This document shows, piece by piece, positions 38,243 through 47,386 of a DNA stretch of 64,000 nucleotides. Below the pieces are notes generated by a model. It worked only from the letters and a program-made list of their open reading frames with translations. It did no database searches and had not been told where the DNA came from. The stretch covers positions 237,848-301,847 of the forward strand of contig NZ_UEGO01000010.1 of the NCBI RefSeq assembly GCF_900465345.1, written 5' to 3'. The position numbers were made by a program, and so were the translations under genes. The DNA comes from Asaia bogorensis (GTDB taxonomy: Bacteria > Pseudomonadota > Alphaproteobacteria > Acetobacterales > Acetobacteraceae). Position 1 is the first letter of the stretch; each line of letters opens with the position of its first letter.

Positions 38243-38707
38243 CGATCTCGCCTTCTCCTGCTTCCACCCTCATTCCGGGCAGGGGGGAAGCAGGACCGCA
38301 CCCCAGTGATTCATCGGTGCTGCACATGAGCGAGCGCTATCCGGCATAGAACGGTTTGCGTTCTGGTCTGTTCGGCCTGCGCATGCCAGCACGGTCGATT
38401 GAAGGCGAGAGATCGTCGGCCTTCCGGGAGGGAGGGCCTTCTCAGCGCGTTCTGAGTGGGCGCAGGTCAGACAAGCCAAGCCTTGGAACGCATAAATTCA
38501 TCAAGCTTCCAGGCAGGGCCGGGTGGCCCCTATGCATCAGACCCGAACAGAAACGTTCCATATACGACACATTACGACTTGATTTCGACTTGTATACCTG
38601 CTTGTGTGCACGAAGATATAAAACTGCAAGCGGGACTTGTGAGATGTAACTTTATGTCTCACAAGTAATAAACTCGAAAACTTTCGGAAATTGGGAAGAG
38701 GGTCTCG
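38243..38707. other. Intergenic leader of the TonB receptor
   Basis: No gene is supported in these 465 bases. The last 170 are AT-rich and hold direct repeats of CGACTT near 38576-38590 and the inverted repeat listed separately. The region probably carries the promoter and control sites of the receptor gene. Confidence 0.4.
38635..38666. promoter_or_regulatory. Inverted repeat in the receptor 5' region
   Basis: A perfect ten-base inverted repeat, ACTTGTGAGA (38635-38644) and TCTCACAAGT (38657-38666), with a 12-base AT-rich centre. It lies 41 bases before the receptor ATG. It could be an operator for a dimeric regulator or a leader hairpin. Confidence 0.55.
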
Positions 38708-41035
38708 ATGGCGTATGTGTTTGGTCGTGCGAAACTGAAAATCGGGCTGGCAATCTGTCTAGCCTCGGCCACCTGTCTGTCGCAGAATTTCGCCCATGCG
38801 GCCTCCAGTGCGCCGGCTTCAGCCGGGACCGCGCGTCATGGTAGCCCGAAACATACGGTGGCCCGGCCTGGCCAGACAGCAACGGCACCTGTGCAGCACG
38901 CGGGTCGCAAGAAGGCTGTCGAGGCCAAGGGCGAGGAGCAGATATCGGTCACGACTTCACGTCAGGCCCTCAATGGCGGTGGTGGCATGATGCGCATCGA
39001 GCACGCGCCGCGTAATGTGCAGACCGTCGATCATGAATATATCTCCATGCGCAACCCATCGAGCACGGCGCTCGATCTGATCCAGAACCTTCCCAGCGTC
39101 AGCATCAGCACGCCCGACCCCTACGGTATGCAGGGCGGTCAGATCCAGACACGCGGCCTGACCGATCTCGACATGGCGCTTCTGGTCGATGGCGCGCCCG
39201 CTGCGGCCGCCAAATACATCACGGAGAATGTGGATACCGAGAACGTCGAATCCGTCTCGCTGACGCCCGGCAGTTCCGAGACCGCGTTGCCCGTCATGTC
39301 GGCGGCCAGCGGAACGATGAACGAGACCACCCATACGCCTGACAGGAAGTTTGGCGGTCTGGTCGATTTTTCCTATGGCACGAACAATCTGTCGCGCGAA
39401 TTCATCCGGTTGGAAACCGGCGAAATCGGCCATAGCGGCGTGCGCGGCTATGTCTCGTTTTCAAACACCCACACACGCAGCTGGATGGGGGCGGGTATCA
39501 ATGACCGTCGTCATGTTGATTTCGGCCTGAACAAGCAGTGGAAGAATGGCTCGTTTGCCAAGGCCTTTGTCTCGTGGAACTGGGAAGACTTCACGATCGA
39601 CAATTATCCGACCCAGCAGGAATTCTATAAATACAAGCATACGGGTGAAGGCTACGGCCGCTCGGCAAATTCGAACAATATCAACTACTGGAAAAACAAT
39701 ACCGATTACTGGAATCAGGTCTATCTTTCTGCTCCGATCCATATTGTCCTGACTCGCCGCATCGCCTTCGATCTTCAGCCTTATTATAACCTTGGACGGG
39801 GCTGGGATGCGTCACCAGGTGGCACGGTAACACAGGCTGATGGTACCACCCGCAACGTGACCAGCTACTTCCTGCAGGGAGCGACTGAGCGCCGTGGGGC
39901 GACCGCAAAGCTTGGTATCGATGTGGATCGCCACAACCATGTGTCTGTCGGCTACTGGTACGAAAACAACTACACCCAGCAATCCTACCCAACCAGCTAC
40001 ACCCAGGATAACGGTGCTGCCCCCAGCCCCAACTGGGCAGCCTATCGGATCGACGCGGGCGATCAGCAAAATGCTGGGACGGAAATCCACAGCCTGTTTG
40101 TCGAGGATCATGCCAAATATCTGAATGACAAGCTTGATATCCAGGCCGGATTCAAATTCGTCATGTCCAATACCTGGAACAAGGATCTGTACGGGCGCAT
40201 GTCCAACAATCGGACCGCCCCTTTGCCGCAGCTTTCTGTCGGCTATACCATCGACGAGCATAGCCAGATCTACCTGAATGCAGAAGGGGATTACCGTCAG
40301 CCGAGCGCCGTGGATCTGGGATGGCTCTATACCAGCGTACCGATCCCGAAGAACCAGTATTCCATCAAGGAAGAGCTGGGTTATCGCTATCATGATCAGC
40401 ACATCATCGTTGATGCGTCATTCTTCAACTACAACGTCACCAACCGTATCGTGAATCAGTATCTGGGCATGAACCAGTTCAAGCCGTTCTCGATCGGTAA
40501 CCAGCATATGCGTGGTTTCGATTTCATGATCTCGGGCCGCCCGATTCATGGATTCAGCCCCTATGCCTCGGTCGAATATCTCCATGCTGTTCAGGACAGC
40601 AATGTGTTCGACCCCTATACAAATGTCATGCTGAACTCGAAGGGCACGCAGGCCATCATGGCGCCGCGTGTGCTCGCGAATTTCGGTCTGACCTACAAAT
40701 ATGCCGGGTTTTTCGGCAATGCGAGCCTGCATTATACGGGCCCGCAATCGGTCAGTGTCGCAGGCGATCAACGCATGCCCGGCTTCGTTACGAACACGAT
40801 TTCACTGGGCTATCGCTTCAAGCCAATCGGCATCGTCCAGTCGCCGACCATCAAGCTGAACTTCGCCAATGTGACGGGCTCGATTGTGCGAACGGGGGCT
40901 ATGGGTGCGATCTATAGCGCGAAGGATCCGAGCACGGTCTATAGTGGCAGCCTCGCGCCCTATACCGGCTATGGCAATTCCTTCATGACGGCTGCGCGCT
41001 TCACCATGACAGGAACGGTCTCCACCAGCTTCTGA
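38708..41035 (+). CDS. TonB-dependent outer membrane receptor
   Basis: A 775-residue protein with a signal peptide (KIGLAICLASATCLSQNFAHA), a Pro/Ala-rich stretch, a plug domain (APRNVQTVDHEYIS, LDLIQNLPSVSI, IQTRGLTDLDMALLVDGAP) and a long beta-barrel ending in the expected terminal Phe (VSTSF). GAAGAGG precedes the ATG. It has no neighbouring siderophore or TonB genes, so the substrate cannot be told. The barrel is rich in Asn and Tyr. A strong terminator follows. Confidence 0.92.
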   Translation: MAYVFGRAKLKIGLAICLASATCLSQNFAHAASSAPASAGTARHGSPKHTVARPGQTATAPVQHAGRKKAVEAKGEEQISVTTSRQALNGGGGMMRIEHAPRNVQTVDHEYISMRNPSSTALDLIQNLPSVSISTPDPYGMQGGQIQTRGLTDLDMALLVDGAPAAAAKYITENVDTENVESVSLTPGSSETALPVMSAASGTMNETTHTPDRKFGGLVDFSYGTNNLSREFIRLETGEIGHSGVRGYVSFSNTHTRSWMGAGINDRRHVDFGLNKQWKNGSFAKAFVSWNWEDFTIDNYPTQQEFYKYKHTGEGYGRSANSNNINYWKNNTDYWNQVYLSAPIHIVLTRRIAFDLQPYYNLGRGWDASPGGTVTQADGTTRNVTSYFLQGATERRGATAKLGIDVDRHNHVSVGYWYENNYTQQSYPTSYTQDNGAAPSPNWAAYRIDAGDQQNAGTEIHSLFVEDHAKYLNDKLDIQAGFKFVMSNTWNKDLYGRMSNNRTAPLPQLSVGYTIDEHSQIYLNAEGDYRQPSAVDLGWLYTSVPIPKNQYSIKEELGYRYHDQHIIVDASFFNYNVTNRIVNQYLGMNQFKPFSIGNQHMRGFDFMISGRPIHGFSPYASVEYLHAVQDSNVFDPYTNVMLNSKGTQAIMAPRVLANFGLTYKYAGFFGNASLHYTGPQSVSVAGDQRMPGFVTNTISLGYRFKPIGIVQSPTIKLNFANVTGSIVRTGAMGAIYSAKDPSTVYSGSLAPYTGYGNSFMTAARFTMTGTVSTSF

Positions 41036-41063
41036 GTGGAGCTCGCTCAAGGCAGAACCATCG

Positions 41064-41096
41064 AAAACGCCCCGGCCGAAGCGCGGGGCGTTTTTT
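41064..41096. terminator. Rho-independent terminator after the TonB receptor
   Basis: An eleven-base-pair stem (41064-41074 with 41084-41094) followed by a T-run to 41096, and with A bases on the opposite side. It can serve both the receptor gene and the convergent thioredoxin-like gene. Confidence 0.9.
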
Positions 41097-41101
41097 GCAG
41101 G

Positions 41102-42130
41102 TCAGCCGAAGGTGAAGGAGAATGCCTCGACACCGGGTGACAGAAACTCGATGCGAAACAGATGGTCGCCCACGTTGTTCTCACCCTGGCGAATGAGCTG
41201 ATAGAGACGCTGGCCGCTCACCGTTCCCATGCCGTCGGCATCGCAATCTGTTCCGTGCATGGCACCCGGGGGCTGGCCATCGAGGGTGACACGAAACCTG
41301 ACGGGTTTGTCGTCTTTCGCTGGACCAAGCACAAGGTGCAGGTCGCGCGCATGGAAGCGAAAGGTAATTGAACCACCCGTCTTGTTAAGGCGGGCGGCTT
41401 CAGGCCCGATCGTCCAGTTCCCGCTCAGGCCCCATTCGTTGAGGGCGGGGCTGTTTTCAATGACATAGTCATTGGGTGAGTCCTGAACGGCGCCCCCGGT
41501 CGAGATGAAATGACTGGCGCGCTCATAGCCAATATAGGTTTCGGGGGAGCCGATAGCAGAGAGATCGGCTTCGGATTGCTCGCCCGTTCCCACAGGATGA
41601 ACGAGGTCATCTGGCACGTTCTTCGCGCCATTATCACGCAGCATGGCCTGAATCTGATGTTCGGAGCGGTCGTAATCACCTTCTCCGAAATGATGGGCCT
41701 GTATCTTGCCATCTCCTTCAACGAAATAGGCGGCAGGCCAGTATTCGTTGTTGAAGCCGTTCCAGATGGCGCGGTCGTTATCGACGGCTACCGGGAAGGT
41801 GATGTGGAAGCGCGCGACCGCTTTCTCGATGTTTTCGAGGTTTTTCTCGAAGGCAAATTCGGGCGCATGGACGCCAATCACGACAAGCCCGTAGGGTTTG
41901 TATTTATTGGCCCAGGCCTCGACATAAGGCATTTCGCGCAGGCAGTTGATGCAGGAATAGGTCCAGAAATCGACCAGAACCACCTTGCCCTTAAGCGCCT
42001 GCGCCGTGAGCGGCGCAGAGTTCAGCCAGTTGGTGGCGCCACTCAATGAGTCGAGCGGAGCCGCTTTTGCCCCTGTAATGGCCCCCCCGAACGCCAGGGC
42101 GAAGCATAAGCCGCCCAGGGCGAGACGCAT
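41102..42130 (-). CDS. Exported thioredoxin-like protein (DipZ C-terminal type)
   Basis: About 342 residues from MRLALGGLCFALAFGGAITG, a signal sequence; the open frame extends to 42250. The redoxin domain carries the active-site motif SCINC within VLVDFWTYSCINCLREMP, and IGVHAPEFAFEKN and YWPAAYFVEGDG follow, as in the C-terminal part of DipZ. The last 120 residues (GLSGNWTIGPEAA onward) form a beta-rich domain found in the same proteins. The CcdA-like membrane domain of full-length DipZ is absent and no such gene lies nearby. It probably reduces periplasmic disulfides. Confidence 0.87.
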   Translation of the reverse strand: MRLALGGLCFALAFGGAITGAKAAPLDSLSGATNWLNSAPLTAQALKGKVVLVDFWTYSCINCLREMPYVEAWANKYKPYGLVVIGVHAPEFAFEKNLENIEKAVARFHITFPVAVDNDRAIWNGFNNEYWPAAYFVEGDGKIQAHHFGEGDYDRSEHQIQAMLRDNGAKNVPDDLVHPVGTGEQSEADLSAIGSPETYIGYERASHFISTGGAVQDSPNDYVIENSPALNEWGLSGNWTIGPEAARLNKTGGSITFRFHARDLHLVLGPAKDDKPVRFRVTLDGQPPGAMHGTDCDADGMGTVSGQRLYQLIRQGENNVGDHLFRIEFLSPGVEAFSFTFG

Positions 42131-42298
42131 CTTCGCAAGGTGGGGGACAGGTGGCAGGGCCGACCCGAACCGGAACCGGGCTGCTTTGCGCGGCGCAATG
42201 GCAGGCTGGATTGAGAGAGGATGGAAAGAACCGGAAGCGCGCTGAGCCATGAACAGGCCTTTTCGGGCAGGGGCAACGTGCTTCCGGGGCCTGTCAGG

Positions 42299-43783
42299 TC
42301 AGTCGCCGGAACCCGTCGCTGCGAGAAGTTCAGCGAGAACGGCGGGGGTTCCTTTCTGTTCCATTCTCTCTGCCATTTCACGTATCAGGCTGCGATGCGC
42401 TTCGCTCAGGGTGAAGCTCTCGAACACCGTCATGCTGAAAACGCTCTCCCATGACAGGGCCCGCTCGCGCTGGGTGTCGCTCATGGCGGGTTCGAACGGC
42501 TCAAAGCGAGCGCCGGCATCGGTACGGCCGTGCAGGTAGCGAATGAAGCAGGCCAGCACGAAGGCGATGCGCTGTATGTCAGCCCCTTTTTCAATCAGCA
42601 CGTTCCATGTCGGCGCAAGAAAGACGGGCAGTTTGCTGCCGCCATCACCCGTGATGCGGGCCAGCCTGTCGCCCACGGCCGGATTGCTGAAACGGGCCAC
42701 GATCAGGTCACGATAATCGGGCAGGGACATACCGGCAGGCGCGGTAAGATGCGGGATGACGTCCAGCGTCATGAAGCGATCGACAAGAGCATGGATGCCC
42801 GGATCGGTGATCGCATCGCGCACGGTGTCGAGCCCGGCAAGCTGGCCGGGATAGGCCAGCATGGAGTGGGAGGCATTGAGCATACGCACCTTGGCCAGCT
42901 CGTAGGGATGCACGTCAGGGACGAGCTGCGCGCCGACCTTTTCGAGTTCGGGGCGCCCGTTGACGAAATGATCCTCAATGACCCATTGCGCGAATTCTTC
43001 CGAGATCACGGGCAGCTGGTCAATCACCCCACATTCCGCATTGACCCGCTCGGCGTCTTCCTTGAGCACGGCTGGCGTGATGCGATCGACCATCGAACTC
43101 GGAAATGACACCTCCTGGGCGATCCAGGCCGCCAGATCGGGGTCGAGCGCCTCGGCATGGGCCAGAACGGAACGGCGCGTCACCACGCCATTATCGCGCA
43201 GGTTATCGCAGGATAGCACGGTGAAGGGCGCAATGCCCGCCTCACGGCGACGGCGCAGCCCTTCGACAATAAAGCCAAAAGCCGATTCCGGTCGGGCCGG
43301 ATCGGCCAGTTCACGCTGGGTCAGAGGGGCTTCCAGACGGTAGGCACCTGTGGCGTGATCCTGATTATAGCCGCCTTCCGTGATGGTCATGGAGACGATG
43401 CGCGTCGTAGGAGCAGCAATGCGGGCCAGAACGGCCTCAGGGTCGGCCGGGGCGAAAAGATAGGCGATCATGCTGCCGATCACCTGATGGCGGGTCTTTC
43501 CGTCAGGGGCATAGCGCGTCAGTGTGTACAGGTCGTTCTGCGCCGGAAAGGCCTCCAGCTTGAGGCGTTCGGTGGCGTCATCAATCAGCCCGACGCCGCA
43601 GAAGGCCCAATGGCTGTTGCCCGGTTCGTGCAGAAGCTTGTCCATGTACCAAAGCTGATGAGCGCGGTGGAAATTGCCCACGCTCAGATGCACGATCCCG
43701 GCTGTCAGGGCGTCGCGATCATAGGAGAAGGTCTCGACACTGGAGGGGAGGGCCGGGAGAGTTGCTGTGGAAAGAGCAATCAT
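42299..43783 (-). CDS. Mannitol 2-dehydrogenase family oxidoreductase
   Basis: A 494-residue long-chain polyol dehydrogenase that should interconvert D-mannitol and D-fructose with NAD. Family motifs are VHLSVGNFHRAHQLWYMD, FCGVGLID, ITEGGYN, VLSCDNLRDNG, SMVDRITP, and the catalytic Lys in KVRMLNASHSMLAYPG. Length agrees with Pseudomonas and acetic acid bacterial mannitol 2-dehydrogenases. Fructuronate or tagaturonate reductases are related, so the polyol is inferred. No transporter lies beside it. Confidence 0.88.
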   Translation of the reverse strand: MIALSTATLPALPSSVETFSYDRDALTAGIVHLSVGNFHRAHQLWYMDKLLHEPGNSHWAFCGVGLIDDATERLKLEAFPAQNDLYTLTRYAPDGKTRHQVIGSMIAYLFAPADPEAVLARIAAPTTRIVSMTITEGGYNQDHATGAYRLEAPLTQRELADPARPESAFGFIVEGLRRRREAGIAPFTVLSCDNLRDNGVVTRRSVLAHAEALDPDLAAWIAQEVSFPSSMVDRITPAVLKEDAERVNAECGVIDQLPVISEEFAQWVIEDHFVNGRPELEKVGAQLVPDVHPYELAKVRMLNASHSMLAYPGQLAGLDTVRDAITDPGIHALVDRFMTLDVIPHLTAPAGMSLPDYRDLIVARFSNPAVGDRLARITGDGGSKLPVFLAPTWNVLIEKGADIQRIAFVLACFIRYLHGRTDAGARFEPFEPAMSDTQRERALSWESVFSMTVFESFTLSEAHRSLIREMAERMEQKGTPAVLAELLAATGSGD

Positions 43784-43999
43784 GAGCTATCCTGGGTGTG
43801 ATCTTTCGCGATCACAACAATGGCGTTGGGGTCGTCCTGCCCCGGATGGAAAAATGCCGGAACAGTCCGGGCATGGCCTCGTTCGGCCACGCAATCTGTA
43901 GTGCAGCGCGCCGGATGATGTGGCGGTTCCCTGATATCCCTCAAGCGATAAAACGGACTGTCTATGGCACTATTTGGTGAGGAGGATTACACCGCCCCG

Positions 44000-45244
44000 A
44001 TGACGAACAGGAAAACGATTGCCGTAATTGGCGCGGGCCCGGCCGGACTTGCCGCCGCCGAGCGGATTTCGGCGGCCGGGCACGATGTGGTGGTCTATGA
44101 CCATATGCCAAGCCCGGCCCGTAAATTCCTGATGGCCGGGCGCAGCGGGCTGAACCTCACCCATGCCGAAGATCTTTCCGTGTTCCGGACGCGCTATGGT
44201 GCAGCAGAGGCATGGCTCGCGCCGTTCATCGAGCGCTTTCCTCCGCAGGCGCTGCGCGATTGGGCCGACGGGCTGGGGCAGAGCTGTTTTACGGGCAGCA
44301 GCGGTCGCGTTTTTCCTCATGCCATGAAGGCCTCACCGCTCTTGCGGGCGTGGCTCGGGCGTCTGGCAGCGCAAAACGTGCGGCTTGCTTTGCGCCACCG
44401 CTGGACCGGATGGGACGCACAGGGACGGTTGCAATTTTCCACGCCTGAAGGCGTGGCCAGTGCCTCCCCGGACGCTGTTGTTCTGGCCCTGGGTGGTGCA
44501 TCATGGTCTCGTCTGGGGAGTGATGGCGGATGGGTTGAGTACCTGCCCCCCGAGAGCGTTGCCCCGCTCCAGCCAGCCAATTGCGGCTTTCAGACATGCT
44601 GTCCTGCGGCCTTTCACGAGCGCTTCCACGGTGAGGTGCTCCATTCGGTCGTCATCAGTGGGGCGGGCGTGCAGGCACGGGGTGATGTGACCATCACGCA
44701 GCGCGGCATCGAAGGGGCACCAGTCTATCGCGTGTCGGCAGCATGGCGCGACGCGCTGGCGGAGAGGGTGCCGCTCGACATCAGGATCGATTTCCGCCCC
44801 GGCCTGACCCGTGACGCACTCACCCAGCGTCTGGACAAATTCCGTGCGCGGGAGAGCCAGGCGAACAGGCTGCGTCGCCTTGGCCTTTCCGCACCCGCCC
44901 GGTGGCTGCTGCGCGAGGCGCTCGAAAATCGGGTGCAACCCGCAGGGTCCTGCGTTGAAAATCAGGGGGAAGGGGCCGCTGACGGGCTGGCCGCGCTCAT
45001 CAAATCCTGTCCGTTGGGGCTGAGCGGCACGGATGCCCTCGACCGGGCCATTTCCACATCGGGCGGTGTGCGGCGCGATGCCGTGAATCAGGCGCTGATG
45101 CTCAAGGCGCGGCCCGGCGTGTTCGTGGCGGGAGAGATGCTGGACTGGGAAGCGCCAACGGGCGGCTATCTGCTTCAGGCCTGTTTCGCCACCGGTCGGG
45201 CGGCAGGCGATGGGGTACTGTCGTGGCTGGAGGCGGGACCATAG
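44000..45244 (+). CDS. HI0933/YhiN-type FAD-dependent flavoprotein
   Basis: A 414-residue flavoprotein from MTNRKTIAVIGAGPAGLAAA. After the dinucleotide-binding start comes the family hallmark KFLMAGRSGLNLTHAEDLS. The C-terminal end GVFVAGEMLDWEAPTGGYLLQ, and the middle VLALGGASWSRLGSDG, are also typical. The reaction of this family is not established. The open frame begins at 43964, but the ATG at 44000 starts directly at the FAD motif. It is followed by the immunity-like array 255 bases away. Confidence 0.88.
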   Translation: MTNRKTIAVIGAGPAGLAAAERISAAGHDVVVYDHMPSPARKFLMAGRSGLNLTHAEDLSVFRTRYGAAEAWLAPFIERFPPQALRDWADGLGQSCFTGSSGRVFPHAMKASPLLRAWLGRLAAQNVRLALRHRWTGWDAQGRLQFSTPEGVASASPDAVVLALGGASWSRLGSDGGWVEYLPPESVAPLQPANCGFQTCCPAAFHERFHGEVLHSVVISGAGVQARGDVTITQRGIEGAPVYRVSAAWRDALAERVPLDIRIDFRPGLTRDALTQRLDKFRARESQANRLRRLGLSAPARWLLREALENRVQPAGSCVENQGEGAADGLAALIKSCPLGLSGTDALDRAISTSGGVRRDAVNQALMLKARPGVFVAGEMLDWEAPTGGYLLQACFATGRAAGDGVLSWLEAGP

Positions 45245-45499
45245 AGTCTGCGCACATTCTGGTCCGAGAATGGCGGTAATCGCATGGGACGAATTGTCTT
45301 CTGACTCGCTCCATAATGTGACCCGTTCACCACGTGCAATTTCCGTGATGCTATCCGATGATAACCTGAACGCTCTGATACTTCGCTAAGCGCCAAAGAC
45401 TCTCAAGATTGCCAGGGGGTGGGTGGAGGCTGACTCGACGGGCGGTAAAACCATCGATTTTGGAATTGCGGATATCGAATCACCGAAGCAGGACATCGC

Positions 45500-46054
45500 A
45501 TGAGCACCGTCATTCCTTCTTGGCAGATCCCCACCCGTCGTGCCCGGCTCATCCGCACCAGAAAATATGTAGCCGTAATCTGCATGGAACGCTGGGGGGG
45601 AAGTTACTTCTCACGCTCTGGCTGGTCCACCTTCATTCCCCGCAAACAGGTCACGATGGAATGGATCGGGGCCAATCTCAAGAAGGCGCTGTATAGCAGT
45701 GAAGATTTCGGGGCTCGCTTACCTAGGCCTATCCCGGATGAACCCTTTGATTCCATGGAGCCGGAATCGGGAGCCCAATTTAATGAGTTCTGGCTACGTA
45801 TCCAGCAGGAGTTCGGCTTCAAGGACCTTCTGAGTGCCATGTCAAAATCGGCAATGGTTTTTGTAGACTGGCCTGAGGACAAAGAGGATCAGGTCGAAAT
45901 GCTTTCTTCTCGCGGTAGGGGCGCGGGCCATTCCGCCTGGGCCACCAATGAGAATTTCGGCAAGGTCTTTCATGCCTCGATCAATTTGAGCGATCTCGAA
46001 TTCGGCGAGGTCGCGGTGCAGGCTCTGGATCGTTGCCAGCCGAATTACGCGTGA
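45500..46054 (+). CDS. CdiI-like (DUF1436) immunity protein, copy A
   Basis: A 184-residue cytoplasmic protein without signal or membrane segment. The layout YVAVICMERW, then an IGANLKKALYSS helix, FWLRIQQEFGFKDLLSAMSK, and a final FGEVAVQALDRC matches my memory of CdiI/DUF1436 immunity proteins against contact-dependent toxins. It combines version a of the first variable segment (PDEPFDSM, residues 79-86) with version a of the second (AMVFVDWPEDKEDQVEM). It is the only copy with AGGA seven bases before the ATG. No toxin gene is adjacent, so the functional call rests on pattern only. Confidence 0.6.
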   Translation: MSTVIPSWQIPTRRARLIRTRKYVAVICMERWGGSYFSRSGWSTFIPRKQVTMEWIGANLKKALYSSEDFGARLPRPIPDEPFDSMEPESGAQFNEFWLRIQQEFGFKDLLSAMSKSAMVFVDWPEDKEDQVEMLSSRGRGAGHSAWATNENFGKVFHASINLSDLEFGEVAVQALDRCQPNYA

Positions 46055-46127
46055 AACGCGCGAAGATCCGCGTTGCGGCTGACTTTGCGGGCAGTAAAAC
46101 CATCGATTTCAGGATTGCAGATATCGC

Positions 46128-46682
46128 ATGAGCACCGTTATTCCTTCCTGGCAGATCCCCACCCGTCGTGCCCAGGTCATCCGCACCAGAAAATATGTAG
46201 CCGTGATTTGCGAGGAACGTTGGAGCGGGAGTCACTTCTCTCGCTCCGGCTGGTCCACCTTCATTCCCCGCAAACAGGCCACGACGAATTGGATCGGAGA
46301 GAACCTTAAAAAGGCCCTGTATAGCAGCGAGGATTTCGGGGCTTACTTGCCTCGGCCGATCCCCAGTGAAATCTCAAAGCCCGCATATGACGAATCAGAC
46401 TGGAAGTCGCATAAATTCTGGTTGCGCATCCAGCAGGAATTCGGCTTCAAGGATATTCTGACCGCCATGTCCAAATCCGCCGGCATCTATATGGACTGGC
46501 CCGAAGACCAGGGTGATCGGGTGCGGATCGTCGCAACGCGTGGTCGCGGCGGTGGCTTTTCCGCCTGGGGTACCAATGAGAATTTCGGCAAGGTCTTTCA
46601 CGCCTCGATCAATTTGAGCGATCTCGAATTCGGCGAGGTCGCGGTGCAGGCTCTGGATCGTTGCCAGCCGAATTACGCGTGA
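46128..46682 (+). CDS. CdiI-like (DUF1436) immunity protein, copy B
   Basis: A 184-residue paralogue of copy A with the same first 14 residues and the same last 35. It carries version b of the first variable segment (PSEISKPAYDES) and version b of the second (AGIYMDWPEDQGDRVRI). Its own small differences are ERWSGSHFS and TNWIGENL. The nearest AGGA is about 13 bases before the ATG, farther than in copy A. Confidence 0.6.
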   Translation: MSTVIPSWQIPTRRAQVIRTRKYVAVICEERWSGSHFSRSGWSTFIPRKQATTNWIGENLKKALYSSEDFGAYLPRPIPSEISKPAYDESDWKSHKFWLRIQQEFGFKDILTAMSKSAGIYMDWPEDQGDRVRIVATRGRGGGFSAWGTNENFGKVFHASINLSDLEFGEVAVQALDRCQPNYA

Positions 46683-46758
46683 AACGCGCGAAGATCTGCG
46701 TTGCGGCTGACCCTCAAACAAGCTCCAAAACCATTGATTTCAGGATTGCTGACATCGC

Positions 46759-47313
46759 ATGAGCACCGTCATTCCCTCTTGGCAGATTCCTACCCGTCGA
46801 GCTGAGGTCATCCGCACCAGAAAATATGTGGCCGTGATCTGCACAGAGCGTTGGGGAGGAAGTTATTTCTCCCGCTCTGGCTGGTCGACGTTCATCCCTC
46901 GCAAACAGGTCACGACGGAATGGATCGGCGCCAATCTCAAGAAGGCGCTGTATAGCAGCGAAGATTTCGGTGCTCACTTGCCTCGACCTATTCCGGACGA
47001 ACCCTTTGACACGATGAAGCCAGAATCAAACGCTAAATCTCGTGGGTTCTGGTTGCGTATCCAGCAGGACTTCGGCTTCAAGGATAACCTAACGACCATG
47101 TCCAAATCGGCTGGCATCTATATCGATTGGCCCGAAGACCAGGGTGATCAGGTGCGGATCCTCGCAACGCGTGGTCGCGGCGGTGGCTTTTCCGCCTGGG
47201 GTACCAATGAGAATTTCGGCAAGGTCTTTCACGCCTCGATCAATTTGAGCGATCTCGAATTCGGCGAGGTCGCGGTGCAGGCTCTGGATCGTTGCCAGCC
47301 GAATTACGCGTGA
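46759..47313 (+). CDS. CdiI-like (DUF1436) immunity protein, copy C
   Basis: A 184-residue paralogue. Its first variable segment is version a (PDEPFDTMKPES, like copy A), but its second is version b (AGIYIDWPEDQGDQVRI, like copy B). The 3' third of the gene, from 47162 on, is identical to copy B in DNA. It is therefore a recombinant of the A and B types. The spacer before it (46683-46758) is the most divergent of the three. Confidence 0.6.
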   Translation: MSTVIPSWQIPTRRAEVIRTRKYVAVICTERWGGSYFSRSGWSTFIPRKQVTTEWIGANLKKALYSSEDFGAHLPRPIPDEPFDTMKPESNAKSRGFWLRIQQDFGFKDNLTTMSKSAGIYIDWPEDQGDQVRILATRGRGGGFSAWGTNENFGKVFHASINLSDLEFGEVAVQALDRCQPNYA

Positions 47314-47386
47314 AACGCGCGAAGATCCGCGTTGCGGCTGACTTTGCGGGCAGTAAAACCATCGATTTCAGGATTGCAGACATCGC

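Noticed and set aside
38356..38649. A 97-codon open frame before the TonB receptor
   Set aside because: It runs through an AT-rich regulatory region, has no ribosome binding site, and the product is not family-like.
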